DNA of 64,000 nucleotides from Butyrivibrio proteoclasticus (GCF_900115735.1 NZ_FOXO01000003.1:155410-219409); one strand, 5' to 3'; shown: positions 35,806-44,468, counted from the first letter of the stretch. Translations and numbers: made by a program. The notes: a model not told the origin generated them from the letters alone.

Positions 35806-36633
35806 TCACTTGAATGTAATCTTTATGATCTGCATCTTTACAAGACTGTCGCAGAACCTGATCATCAATTTATGTAGAAGCCTGACCTCATTATAGATAT
35901 CACGATAGCCCCTCATATAGCTTCGTGCAGTTACTGATGTGAAATCATTGCTCCATACCTCAATCTCAGCTTTATCTTCAACAGAGAAAAATGCGCCCAC
36001 GTCTGAGATTCCCGCTTCCTTAAGCCATGTCTTAGTCATCATCTTAGCCCCACGCTGATTGCAGGAATCAAATACTATTATTCCTCCTGGAAACTTCTTT
36101 GCCATCTTTTGTAACAGTTTCCTTACAGCCTCAGTCTTAAAATAATAGAAAACACCGGATGCAAAGAACACAGCACCATGGGATGGATCTATTTCATCCA
36201 TCCAGTGTTCATCATTAAGGTCGTATCCGAGATTGTTTTCCCTCTCTCCGGCTGGAAGGATCTCATTTCTGACCTTTATTACATCCGGCATATCTATATT
36301 GAAGCCCACGCAGGCTTTGTTATCACATTTTCTGAAGGTGTCATCCAATCCGCACCCGAGATTTACGACAGCAGCATAGGGGTGCTTTATTAGGTACTCC
36401 TTGACCTCCCAAGCAAGGTCATATTGTCTCTGCGCAACTTCAAGCGCGCCAAAAAGCCCGACTGCACTCTCCATCTTCTGACCATTCTCTGCAAAATCAT
36501 AATCAAGCATGGAGCAGATGCGTTCTGCCTCTGGGTCTTTAAACAATTCCGGAAAATGCTCCGAGCATACTTTTCTTCCAAACAGTGGGATTATAAGCGT
36601 TTCCTGCACTGTGTTTTTCTCAATGTGATACAT
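35806..36633 (-). CDS. SAM methyltransferase, leucine carboxyl methyltransferase (LCM) family
   Basis: 275 residues. LCM/PPM1-type features: AAVVNLGCGLDDTF (SAM motif I) preceded by the helix PYAAV, GFNIDMPDVIKVR (acidic loop), and GAVFFASGVFYYF. Such enzymes methylate carboxyls or hydroxyls, often on small molecules in specialised metabolism. First gene of a two-gene unit with the AraC regulator. Related to the 38870-39649 product. Substrate unknown. Confidence 0.82.
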   Translation of the reverse strand: MYHIEKNTVQETLIIPLFGRKVCSEHFPELFKDPEAERICSMLDYDFAENGQKMESAVGLFGALEVAQRQYDLAWEVKEYLIKHPYAAVVNLGCGLDDTFRKCDNKACVGFNIDMPDVIKVRNEILPAGERENNLGYDLNDEHWMDEIDPSHGAVFFASGVFYYFKTEAVRKLLQKMAKKFPGGIIVFDSCNQRGAKMMTKTWLKEAGISDVGAFFSVEDKAEIEVWSNDFTSVTARSYMRGYRDIYNEVRLLHKLMIRFCDSLVKMQIIKITFK

Positions 36634-36667
36634 ATACCAGCTGCTCCTTATTCATCCTGCCCCCTAA

Positions 36668-36737
36668 TACACCAAATAATAAATAACCGAAACAAATCCG
36701 CCGAGAATTTTGATGCAGTTATTTATTATTTGGTGTA
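36668..36737. repeat. Perfect 20-bp inverted repeat with 30-nt loop
   Basis: TACACCAAATAATAAATAAC (36668-36687) and its exact complement (36718-36737) enclose 30 nt. It lies in the leader between the iron-box promoter and the methyltransferase start at 36633. It could form an RNA hairpin in the leader or bind a protein. Confidence 0.85.
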
Positions 36738-36748
36738 CTGATGTATCA

Positions 36749-36796
36749 TGAAAATTATTATCAGCTGTATTATATGTTAGCACCTGCTAACTTCAA
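36749..36796 (-). promoter_or_regulatory. Fur box plus GTTAGC operator at a sigma-A promoter
   Basis: TGAAAATTATTATCA (36749-36763) differs in one position from the 7-1-7 Fur consensus TGATAATNATTATCA. Twelve bp further is GTTAGC-acct-GCTAAC (36776-36791). On the minus strand TTGAAG (36796-36791) and TATAAT (36774-36769) flank the palindrome with a 16-bp spacer, so the palindrome fills the promoter spacer and the Fur box covers the start of transcription near 36762. Drives the methyltransferase and AraC genes. Confidence 0.78.
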
Positions 36797-36895
36797 TTTC
36801 AAGAGTACTCACTTTTTTTATCTGCTTTACAAAAGCATCCATAGCATAGTCATCCGATGATTCCACAAATAAGTCCCCTTATATTCTTTGTCTTT

Positions 36896-37639
36896 TTAAA
36901 CATTTACAAATTCCTCTATTTCTTCAACATACTCTCTGGTATGCGCAGCCATGTATCCACAATGCGGATACCCTTTTCTAATAACCACCTTCACATCTGG
37001 CAAGTACTTGGCAAAAGATTTTCTAGAAAGTTTGAGGTCAAAATCCTTTTCGCCATATTCAAGATGGAGTTTGGCCTGTTGTTCTTTTGACAGTGGCTTC
37101 ATATCGTAGGTACAGCATGCATGGCATATTGCATCGATATCACTCAGCGTGATTCTTTCAAAGTTCTTAGTCATCATCTTTGCGAAGTCATAGCCATACC
37201 AATCCACTAGGGATTTTGATGCTTCCACATGAGTCTTATCCAGCTGTTTCTTTCTCTTTCTGAACAGATTACACACAAGCACTTCTGCCATCTTAGAACT
37301 CTTATTGAGTGCAACACCGTCAAACCAGGCACGTTCTAAATTAAAATCGAAATCCCAGAATAGCCGCCATGCAACTGCTACGCCAAGTGAAGCTCCGTAT
37401 ACAAGCTTGATATCCTTATAGTCTTTATCAGTCAGATACGATTTAAGCTGTCTGTACTCATCATCAGCACTGATATATGCCCCGGCTTTACCATGACCTC
37501 CCTGATCGGGAGCGATGATAAAGTAATCTCCCTTAAGATACGGGCTCATCAGATCATACAGATTTGCACCGGATATCATCATTGGCGCCAGCAATATGAG
37601 CTTTGGATTATTCGGATTTCCATACTCGTTGATATACAT
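36896..37639 (-). CDS. Alpha/beta hydrolase
   Basis: 247 residues. Catalytic motifs: nucleophile elbow VYGASLGVAVAW (Ser near 83), likely acid in LEYGEKDFD and His in KGYPHCGYM. Related in size and pattern to other hydrolases of the island (41560 and 46858 genes). Last gene of the unit starting at 39649. Substrate unknown; esterase or ring-opening on a small molecule is plausible. Follows the small membrane protein by 12 nt. Confidence 0.8.
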   Translation of the reverse strand: MYINEYGNPNNPKLILLAPMMISGANLYDLMSPYLKGDYFIIAPDQGGHGKAGAYISADDEYRQLKSYLTDKDYKDIKLVYGASLGVAVAWRLFWDFDFNLERAWFDGVALNKSSKMAEVLVCNLFRKRKKQLDKTHVEASKSLVDWYGYDFAKMMTKNFERITLSDIDAICHACCTYDMKPLSKEQQAKLHLEYGEKDFDLKLSRKSFAKYLPDVKVVIRKGYPHCGYMAAHTREYVEEIEEFVNV

Positions 37640-37651
37640 CTCATTTCCCTT

Positions 37652-38134
37652 TCAAAACAAAAACACCACAATCCCTGCAACTATAGCAGCTCCTGCTATC
37701 CATATCATTGCCAGCAAGCTTCTTTTTTTCAAAACCTGGCCCCAGGTCTGAACAAATGGAATATCTTCACAGCCAGGCAAGATCCAAAACCTGCTATGTC
37801 CAACCCAGATCTTGTCTATGACAATACCATCATAGATATTCATTACTTCAAGAAATAGCAGAGCCTGTAAATATGCCGTTTTGAAATCAGAGACTCTGTT
37901 CCATAATCCGATAATGAGTACAAGCGCTGTCAGCATTACTATGTAAAACTCTGTCATGAAGACCTTGCGCTTTTTCTGCATAGTTTCTTTTGTTATAAAG
38001 CCTATATCTATAGCCCTTTCCTGTACTGCTTTCGGATAGAAATACAATCCATCAATAGCGCCCCCTCTTACCGCGTACATGACCATCGCAGTAAAAAGCA
38101 GGCAGAATAAAACCATCTGTATCAGAATAATCAT
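37652..38134 (-). CDS. Small four-helix membrane protein (island paralogue family, copy 1)
   Basis: 160 residues with four predicted helices. Characteristic segments are VQERAIDIGFITKETMQKK after helix 1 and DKIWVGHSRFWILPGCED after helix 3. The same pattern occurs in the 41058-41552 product and, more diverged, in the 40533-41039 and 43965-44468 products. The ATG at 38134 overlaps the previous stop (ATGA). Function unknown; I do not recognise a named family. Confidence 0.8.
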   Translation of the reverse strand: MIILIQMVLFCLLFTAMVMYAVRGGAIDGLYFYPKAVQERAIDIGFITKETMQKKRKVFMTEFYIVMLTALVLIIGLWNRVSDFKTAYLQALLFLEVMNIYDGIVIDKIWVGHSRFWILPGCEDIPFVQTWGQVLKKRSLLAMIWIAGAAIVAGIVVFLF

Positions 38135-38850
38135 CTGTCTCCAACCTTGACTTTCTTCGCCATAATCAAAAGTCCAACAAACATCCACAAATTCCCTATA
38201 CTGATCCAAGCAGCAGTAATAGCATTGCGAACTTCTGATTCAGGAAGGACCTTAAACAGCATGACTGCGGCCATTCCTACCGCAGGACAGAATATCCAGC
38301 ACCATTTAGGATATGGAGTCAGCCCTTTTGTGAATGCTGCAATATGTGCCACATGTTGGATGATCCAGAATAGAAAGAACACTATCATTCCCGGCAAAAG
38401 AAAGTATTTACCAAATTTCACTGCTGCATCTACTGCAATCTCCGGGGCAACATCGTTCATATACTTGTAAAAGAAGCATGTGGACAAACACGGGACATGC
38501 ACTCCACATCCCGCGAAAGCCAATACCCCAAGTATTCCTGTTCTATAAAGATGAGCATATTTCTGTGATTTAGGAACAATCAGCCTGTACACTCCAAAAT
38601 AGCAAAGTGCCTCAAGCGGAATACCTATGAATCCCAGAAATGCTGACCAAAACATTCTGGTATCCGATAATTGCAAATATGCTGACAAGAACCATTCCAT
38701 ACCTGTTTTAGAGGAATCATGCATCCCATAACCTATAAGCACATCTCCCACAAGCACCATGCATGCGGCAAATATGCCTATCCGCATAAGCTTCTCTATC
38801 CTGTTCCAGTCTAACTTGTCATCAATTTCGATGTCATTAAACTTATCCAT
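38131..38850 (-). CDS. Six-helix membrane protein (DUF6796-like)
   Basis: 239 residues with about six helices and a conserved-looking luminal Cys/His segment (GCGVHVPCLSTCFFYKY); the C-terminal GNLWMFVGLLIMAKK recurs in a remnant at 47640-47720. Resembles the DUF6796 family from memory, with moderate certainty. ATG at 38850 follows the methyltransferase stop by 19 nt with AAGGGCGG upstream. Role unknown; possibly a membrane partner of the neighbouring enzymes. Confidence 0.72.
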   Translation of the reverse strand: MDKFNDIEIDDKLDWNRIEKLMRIGIFAACMVLVGDVLIGYGMHDSSKTGMEWFLSAYLQLSDTRMFWSAFLGFIGIPLEALCYFGVYRLIVPKSQKYAHLYRTGILGVLAFAGCGVHVPCLSTCFFYKYMNDVAPEIAVDAAVKFGKYFLLPGMIVFFLFWIIQHVAHIAAFTKGLTPYPKWCWIFCPAVGMAAVMLFKVLPESEVRNAITAAWISIGNLWMFVGLLIMAKKVKVGDR

Positions 38851-38869
38851 ACATTCCGCCCTTAATGCT

Positions 38870-39649
38870 TTACCATTTAAATACTGCCAGTCTGTTGTTG
38901 ATGTTCTTTCCAACGATAGCAAAAAGTTTTCCGCGTATTGAGTATTTCTTCATTTCTTCGTTATAATTCGTCTCAGACACAAGGCTCATTCTTGGTTCAA
39001 GATCCAGATATTCACGGCCTGACTTTGTTCCCCAGCCGAAAGAAGCATTAGTATGTTTCACAGCATCGTGATGGCTACCATTCTTTTCAAGAAACGGAGA
39101 ATGAAGCTCCGCAAGAAGATATCCATGTTCGAAGCTGTCACAAAGCATGTTGATGCATGTCTTTACCTGGTCTTTGGAAAAGTATTCAAGGACTCCTTCC
39201 ATAACCACGATGGTCATTTCTCGCTTAGGAAGTTTCCTTGTCCATTCTCCGTCAAGCGCACTCCCATCGAGCATTGTGCACCTGTCCCTGTCAGAGTACA
39301 CTTTACGTCTCTTCTCTATCTGATCCGGAAGATCCACATCAAACCACGTGATCTTGCCATTGTCTACCTGCAAGAACTTATCATCAAAACCACATCCAAG
39401 ATTTATGCAGAGTGCATCCGGATATTTACTGATAAGCCGCTTCAACTCATTTCTGTATAGTATTGTTCTAGCCACTACACCCTCATGTGATAAAAAGGGA
39501 TCGTATTTACTAACGTCAACTCCAAGCGCATCAATAATCTCTTTAGCCTTAAGATCAATTATCCTGGCATTAGATCTTGCTGTCTCACTTGCCTTTATCG
39601 CAAGTGGAATAAGAGCTGTTTCCTGTACATCACCAAAAGTAAGTTCCAT
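38870..39649 (-). CDS. SAM methyltransferase, LCM family
   Basis: 259 residues, paralogous to the 35806-36633 product. SAM motif ALCINLGCGFDDKFLQ, acidic loop TWFDVDLPDQIEKRR and EMTIVVMEGVLEYF. Heads the unit methyltransferase - six-helix protein - four-helix protein - hydrolase. GGAGGAG precedes the ATG at 39649. Substrate unknown. Confidence 0.82.
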   Translation of the reverse strand: MELTFGDVQETALIPLAIKASETARSNARIIDLKAKEIIDALGVDVSKYDPFLSHEGVVARTILYRNELKRLISKYPDALCINLGCGFDDKFLQVDNGKITWFDVDLPDQIEKRRKVYSDRDRCTMLDGSALDGEWTRKLPKREMTIVVMEGVLEYFSKDQVKTCINMLCDSFEHGYLLAELHSPFLEKNGSHHDAVKHTNASFGWGTKSGREYLDLEPRMSLVSETNYNEEMKKYSIRGKLFAIVGKNINNRLAVFKW

Positions 39650-39671
39650 TGTCCACTCCTCCTTTTAAAAC

Positions 39672-39721
39672 GTTAGCTTATGCTAACTCCAAATCATAGC
39701 ATTCTCTTTCTCTCATGTCTA
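39672..39721 (-). promoter_or_regulatory. GTTAGC operator and promoter of the 39649 unit
   Basis: GTTAGC-ttat-GCTAAC at 39672-39687. Upstream on the minus strand TAGACA (39721-39716) and TATGAT (39698-39693) are 17 bp apart; transcription would start near 39686, inside the palindrome, as expected of a repressor site. Confidence 0.72.
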
Positions 39722-39727
39722 TAGCCT

Positions 39728-40315
39728 TTACAACGACTTTGTGAGCCTGTAGTCACAACAGTCATCACCTTCAGCCACTGATTTAGTCCGTTTATAATCA
39801 ACTCCCCTGAAGCCGTTCATGTATTCTTTATCCATGCAGCAGATCATCTGAACAGCTTCCGGAGTCCCAAGTTCCCGTGCCTTATCATAAAGAGGACAGC
39901 TTACCACATCCATGAAGCACTGTTCTTTGGTAACTTTAAGGTTCTTTATTTCATATCCATCGCTCAGTTTTGCAGCAATTCTATCCATCCTCTTCCACAT
40001 GAGTGAAGGAATGCCCGGAAAAGCAGTAATCTTGCTAAAGATACCTTGTAGTCTGCGTCCCATCTTTGTTCCAAAGCCTCTTGTAACAGCCAAAGCTTCT
40101 CCGGGATAGAAATGCTCAACTGAACGATACAGTGCTACTGCCGGAAAGACATATGACACACTCGCCTTATCTGCGGATGGTTCAGCATTCTTTAATCTGG
40201 AAAACTCCTCTTCAGCATAATCCCATATATCTTTTGCCTTAGCTTTTCCGTATTTCTCAGCCAATTCCGAATAAAAACGCTTAAATATAGAAGATTTTTT
40301 AAGAGTATTGCTCAT
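39728..40315 (-). CDS. L-2-amino-thiazoline-4-carboxylic acid hydrolase family protein
   Basis: 195 residues resembling the ATC hydrolase family, which opens the thiazoline ring of ATC on the route to L-cysteine in pseudomonads. Recognised from the C-terminal cysteine-containing pattern: FMDVVSCPLYDKARELG, MICCMDKEYMNGFRGVDYKRTKSVAEGDDCCDYRL (shown here in two parts in sequence order). In this locus a thiazoline-containing metallophore is an attractive substrate, but that is inference. Own unit with a GTTAGY operator upstream. Confidence 0.72.
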   Translation of the reverse strand: MSNTLKKSSIFKRFYSELAEKYGKAKAKDIWDYAEEEFSRLKNAEPSADKASVSYVFPAVALYRSVEHFYPGEALAVTRGFGTKMGRRLQGIFSKITAFPGIPSLMWKRMDRIAAKLSDGYEIKNLKVTKEQCFMDVVSCPLYDKARELGTPEAVQMICCMDKEYMNGFRGVDYKRTKSVAEGDDCCDYRLTKSL

Positions 40316-40383
40316 ACAGACTGCTCTCCGTCACTTCTTTATCCCCAATCTTTTACTTACTATACTTCATGATACTACTTAAT

Positions 40384-40399
40384 GTTAGTTGTTGCTAAC
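40384..40399 (-). promoter_or_regulatory. GTTAGT-N4-GCTAAC operator of the ATC hydrolase gene
   Basis: One-mismatch copy of the island palindrome, 69 bp upstream of the 40315 start. A TATAGT -10 candidate lies downstream; no clear -35. Confidence 0.62.
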
Positions 40400-40532
40400 T
40401 TTTCTCAAAAATTTATCATTTCATTTTTCTCTTACAAGATCATACATAAAGCTCTTTTCCCCAAGCGTTCTTGTACCCACATGTTTCATGCTCTGTTCCT
40501 GGCTTACCACTTAATCAAAGCTCTTTTCTTAT

Positions 40533-41039
40533 TCAACCCATCAAACTTATGAACAGTCCTACAAGCGCTGCCGGAATCAGTGCAAACAACAGCCCTGGGA
40601 ATATAGCACCTTTTAAATGAAACCACTTCTGATGGTAAGCCTTGTCCATGTGCTCTGTTCCTTCCAGCCTGAACATTTTCATATTTGCAAATAGCACCCA
40701 GTCCAGAAAGAGTGTGTCATAGGCTCCAATCCATACCATGAGTCCAAAAGCGATCGCGAATCCCTGCCAAAATGTAACTGCCCCGGCAAGCTTCGCGCAT
40801 ATGGTAAGAATAACTGTAAACATGATTATTCCACAGGACTTCGCCAGTACTACCTTTTTTGATTTATATGAAACATCCACTCTTTCATGTGTTTTGAAGT
40901 ATTCTTCTTGAATATCAGGCGGGTAATTATGGATACATGCCGGACTGTACATTTTTTCCCCATGAAAAGACACAAAAAGAATTGTTGTAAATAATACTGC
41001 AAATACTATCGCTTCAATTACCAATACATACCAAACCAT
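40533..41039 (-). CDS. Small four-helix membrane protein (paralogue family, copy 2)
   Basis: 168 residues, four predicted helices. Shares with its neighbour the layout: helix 1, a polar loop (PPDIQEEYFKTHERVDVSYKS), two helices, then DWVLFANMKMFRLEGTEHMD before helix 4. More diverged than copies 1 and 3. GGGAGG precedes the ATG at 41039. Last gene of the long operon that begins at the Fur-like gene. Function unknown. Confidence 0.75.
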   Translation of the reverse strand: MVWYVLVIEAIVFAVLFTTILFVSFHGEKMYSPACIHNYPPDIQEEYFKTHERVDVSYKSKKVVLAKSCGIIMFTVILTICAKLAGAVTFWQGFAIAFGLMVWIGAYDTLFLDWVLFANMKMFRLEGTEHMDKAYHQKWFHLKGAIFPGLLFALIPAALVGLFISLMG

Positions 41040-41057
41040 GTTACCTGCTTCCCTCCC

Positions 41058-41552
41058 TCATAATACGACCATCATAATCCCTGCCAGTACAGCTGCAATA
41101 ATAGGATTGCCTACAATCGTAATCAGCCACTTCACAATCTTCGTCTTTTTGGGGATGTAAGGCCTTAGATCTTCGGTTCCTGGAATCGTCCAGGCTTTTG
41201 TATGCTCCACCCAATACCAATCAATAAAGAATCTATCGAATAGTCCTTCTGCCATTGTCATAGCATATATTTGGAGAAATGGCACTATAAATCCTCTTGC
41301 TCCATTGATACCATAAACTGACCACAGCACAAAAGCAATCATCACTGTAAGTGTGCCTATCTTGAATAATTTACAGTTCTTATCGATCTGTGCCTTTGTT
41401 ATAAGTCCCATCTCTACGACGCGATCCTGTACATCTTTTTCATATAAAAAAGCTCCCTGTTCTGTTCCATTTGCTATAACAACTACACAGGGGAGAAATA
41501 GTATAAAGCAAACCACAATGCACTCTAATATTAGAACCATAGTCACCCCCAT
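41058..41552 (-). CDS. Small four-helix membrane protein (paralogue family, copy 3)
   Basis: 164 residues; closest to copy 1: VQDRVVEMGLITKAQIDKN and DWYWVEHTKAWTIPGTEDL align with the corresponding segments there. Four helices. Start could be ATG 41552 or the ATG four codons later, both have G-rich sites. Tandem with copy 2, 18 nt apart, suggesting duplication. Function unknown. Confidence 0.78.
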   Translation of the reverse strand: MGVTMVLILECIVVCFILFLPCVVVIANGTEQGAFLYEKDVQDRVVEMGLITKAQIDKNCKLFKIGTLTVMIAFVLWSVYGINGARGFIVPFLQIYAMTMAEGLFDRFFIDWYWVEHTKAWTIPGTEDLRPYIPKKTKIVKWLITIVGNPIIAAVLAGIMMVVL

Positions 41553-41559
41553 ATTACCC

Positions 41560-42327
41560 TCAAACTGTCATTACCATAAATTCATCTATAGCTTTCAGCA
41601 CAGGTTCTGCGTATTCTTTCCCGCCGAACAGCCACTGCTCATGCTGCATGTTGAACTCTCTGATGTCAGGATCATGGAAGTACTTCTTATAGCGTTCAAG
41701 ATATTTCTCACCCATTTTGTTGGCATAGATAAAATGAGCTCTTGTATGTTCAACATTGATATCATCCCTAAGATGGGTCAGGAGGTCTGTGTAATACTCA
41801 TTCTTTATGGACCGGGGATTAAACTTGGAAAAACAGTTCATGAATTTCTCAGCATTTTCATCATCCATTTCAAAGATTTTTTTCAGCTTTTCTTTGGATT
41901 TATTCCGTTTCTTTTCACTGCCTGTAAAGCTTGTTAAAAGAGGCACAACAAGCATTGACTGGAGTTTTGCTGATACCGGCCCGCTCTGATCAAGGTCAGG
42001 ACTGCCAAAGATAGCATGATCTATATGCACGTTCTTTCTCATAACAAGCTGACCCACAAAACTTGAACCAAGAGAAGATCCAATAGCTCCATCAAGCCTG
42101 CCATTATGCTTCTCACAGATATATTTCTCGATTTTCTCTGTTACCGTAATCATATCAGGAAAGATACCATCACTTCCATCAAACCCATCATAGTTCACGC
42201 ATATAAGATGATATTTCTCTGATAACCTATCGATTACTGTTCCAAAGTTTGTCTGCCAGTCACAGCATGTCCCGGGAAGCAGCATAAGCGTCTTTCCTGA
42301 CATATTCCCAATTTCTTCAAATTGCAT
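41560..42327 (-). CDS. Alpha/beta hydrolase
   Basis: 255 residues. LLPGTCCDWQTNF oxyanion-side strand, nucleophile GAIGSSLGSSFVG (Ser near 91), and late His in MQHEQWLFGG. Overlaps the upstream esterase gene by 11 nt. One of five intact alpha/beta hydrolases in the island. Substrate unknown. Confidence 0.78.
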   Translation of the reverse strand: MQFEEIGNMSGKTLMLLPGTCCDWQTNFGTVIDRLSEKYHLICVNYDGFDGSDGIFPDMITVTEKIEKYICEKHNGRLDGAIGSSLGSSFVGQLVMRKNVHIDHAIFGSPDLDQSGPVSAKLQSMLVVPLLTSFTGSEKKRNKSKEKLKKIFEMDDENAEKFMNCFSKFNPRSIKNEYYTDLLTHLRDDINVEHTRAHFIYANKMGEKYLERYKKYFHDPDIREFNMQHEQWLFGGKEYAEPVLKAIDEFMVMTV

Positions 42328-43255
42328 TTTTTATACTCCCCTGTTTTGTAGTATTTCTGATTAAATCCACCATCTTATCCCAGCCTTCCTTGGCCTCTTT
42401 CACTATTGGGAATGCCGGATAGCAGTGGAACATGCCTTCGCCTACGATCATCTCATAATCCACTCCATATTTTTGCATGACTTTTTCGAAAGATGGAGCG
42501 CAGGCATACAACGTTTCTTCGGAGCCATAAACAAAAGTCACTTGCGGACAATTGGTAAAATCGGCCTTTTGAAGCCATATCATGTATTCAGGAACTGACA
42601 AATCGCCATGTCTCATGATATCCACAGCGGTTCTCATATAGCTTGCCGGAATTGCCACATCTTTTTTATCCAGTTCAAGCATTCTCTGCCACTCTTCGTC
42701 CGTTTCAACACAGGTTCCGGGCGAAATTGCGAGGATATATCCCGGCATTGGGGTGTCATCATGTCCATCATTGATGTATGGGACTATTCCAAGCGCAAGA
42801 TTCCCGCCTGATGATGTGCCTAAAACTGAGATGTTCTCAGCATCATAATCCCTTAGCATCTCTTTATATGTCTCATGGATCATGGCGTATGCTTTTGTCA
42901 GAGGATAATCGGTACAAAGTGGATAATATGGCACATACACATCTACGCCTGTTTCCCTGGCAAAGCGCAGTGCTTTCTTGACAGCGTCAGGTCTTGGCGC
43001 CATTACCATTCCACCGCCAATGATAAAAAGATTTGCATGAACTGCCTTGGCTTTGTGCTTCATTCTGATCACTGTGAAACCCATAACCTTGATCCGGTCT
43101 ATATTAAACTCAGAATCTTTAAGCTCAGGAATATGGTTCTTAGCATTTTCCTTTTTCTTTGCTGCAACAATCTCCTCAGCAGTTTTTCCATCCCACATCT
43201 TCTTTAGACCTGCGGCTTTTACTATCCGCTTAAGGATCTCATATTTAATGCTCAT
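42317..43255 (-). CDS. Alpha/beta hydrolase, hormone-sensitive-lipase-like esterase
   Basis: 312 residues. HSL-type layout: NLFIIGGGMVMAPRPDAVK (oxyanion region, with IGGG in place of HGGG), nucleophile VLGTSSGGNLALG, and catalytic His in GEGMFHCYPAFP. Starts at ATG 43255, overlapping the preceding methyltransferase stop as ATGA. Probably acts on a small ester or amide; substrate unknown. Confidence 0.83.
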   Translation of the reverse strand: MSIKYEILKRIVKAAGLKKMWDGKTAEEIVAAKKKENAKNHIPELKDSEFNIDRIKVMGFTVIRMKHKAKAVHANLFIIGGGMVMAPRPDAVKKALRFARETGVDVYVPYYPLCTDYPLTKAYAMIHETYKEMLRDYDAENISVLGTSSGGNLALGIVPYINDGHDDTPMPGYILAISPGTCVETDEEWQRMLELDKKDVAIPASYMRTAVDIMRHGDLSVPEYMIWLQKADFTNCPQVTFVYGSEETLYACAPSFEKVMQKYGVDYEMIVGEGMFHCYPAFPIVKEAKEGWDKMVDLIRNTTKQGSIKNAI

Positions 43256-43944
43256 AGCTCCTTCTTTCTGCACTGGAATACCGCAATGCTCTCAACATTT
43301 GTAACATTGACTTCAATGTACAGTCCCTTGAGTCGCTTCTCCAGGGACTCTACTGTTTCGAACGGTCTTGTGAAGAATCCGCTTTTTATGTAAAACCTGT
43401 CTATCATCTTATCAGTATGTGTGTTGGCGCCTTCTACATAAAAGCATCCGGTAAAAATGCCACCTGGTTTGAGAACTCTGAATGTCTCCTTATAAGCAGC
43501 TTCTTTATCCGGGAATGCGTGAAAACCATTCAGCGAAACAACCGCATCAAATGTACTGTCTTCAAAAGGAAGATTTCCCACATCCCCCTGCTTAAATACT
43601 ATGTTCTTTATCCGCATTTCATCTGCTCTTTGAGATGCAGATGCCATCATGTTTTCCGAATAATCAAGGCATGTAATGTCTGCGTTCGGAAGCGTTTTCC
43701 AAACCGGCATTGAAAGGACACCGGTGCCCACCGGAACCTCAAGTAGTTTCCCTGAAAAGTCTGCAGGTATCATCTCAAAAGCTCTCGCCTGATATTCCAG
43801 CGCATCCTCTCTGTCCATGTTCCACACAAGTTTTGTGACTAACCTGCCCATAAAGGTACTGCAGGTCATCATCCCATCATAAAAGCCGTGAGCCTTTCCC
43901 AGACTCTTATACGCACTCTTTATCTCAGTTTTCCTGTCAGACAT
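43252..43944 (-). CDS. Class I SAM methyltransferase (UbiE/Methyltransf_11-like)
   Basis: 230 residues. Motif I LLEVPVGTGVLSMPVW, acidic residue in CLDYSENMMASA, motif II GDVGNLPFEDSTFDAVVSLNGFHAF and motif III VLKPGGIFTGCFY. ATG at 43944 with GGAGG upstream is used rather than one twelve codons earlier. Small-molecule methyltransferase; substrate unknown. Confidence 0.87.
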   Translation of the reverse strand: MSDRKTEIKSAYKSLGKAHGFYDGMMTCSTFMGRLVTKLVWNMDREDALEYQARAFEMIPADFSGKLLEVPVGTGVLSMPVWKTLPNADITCLDYSENMMASASQRADEMRIKNIVFKQGDVGNLPFEDSTFDAVVSLNGFHAFPDKEAAYKETFRVLKPGGIFTGCFYVEGANTHTDKMIDRFYIKSGFFTRPFETVESLEKRLKGLYIEVNVTNVESIAVFQCRKKEL

Positions 43945-43964
43945 ATCTGCCTCCTCCACGTTTC

Positions 43965-44468
43965 TTAAAACAATGTACATATCCAGGCCACAATAGCTGA
44001 CGCTGCCGGGAAAATCACAAGAAGTTTCAGCAGCTGGCTCTTGATGTTATATCCATACTTCCTATTTCTATATACATTTTCCACCTCTGGATAATAAAAC
44101 TGAAAGAAACGGAATTTCATGAGAAGGAAGTAATCAAAACAGACCATATCGTAAATCTTGTATACGGTGAATATGAAAACAAATCTGAAGAAGAACTGCC
44201 CAAACGTGAACCCACTCCTGAAGCCATCCCAGATTGAAATCACTCCAACACCAAGTATCATCAGAAGGCTGAATATCATAAGTGTCCATCCAATTATCCT
44301 CGCCCCATAGAAAAGTTCCTTGTCTCTATGACGAAGCACCGCCTGTGCTTCCTTTGGCGCTGAAGAAAAGAACTTTTCATTCTGTATAAATGCCACCGCA
44401 GAAAACATCATCAGCGTTATCGCAGCACAGAAAACAATTGTAAGAAAAACAGTTAAAAGCATACTCAT
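43965..44468 (-). CDS. Small four-helix membrane protein (paralogue family, copy 4)
   Basis: 167 residues, four helices. The loop after helix 1 (APKEAQAVLRHRDKELFYGA) and the segment DYFLLMKFRFFQFYYPEVE correspond in position to the WVxH/PGxED segments of copies 1 and 3, although diverged. ATG follows the glycosyltransferase stop directly (TAAATG). Function unknown. Confidence 0.75.
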   Translation of the reverse strand: MSMLLTVFLTIVFCAAITLMMFSAVAFIQNEKFFSSAPKEAQAVLRHRDKELFYGARIIGWTLMIFSLLMILGVGVISIWDGFRSGFTFGQFFFRFVFIFTVYKIYDMVCFDYFLLMKFRFFQFYYPEVENVYRNRKYGYNIKSQLLKLLVIFPAASAIVAWICTLF

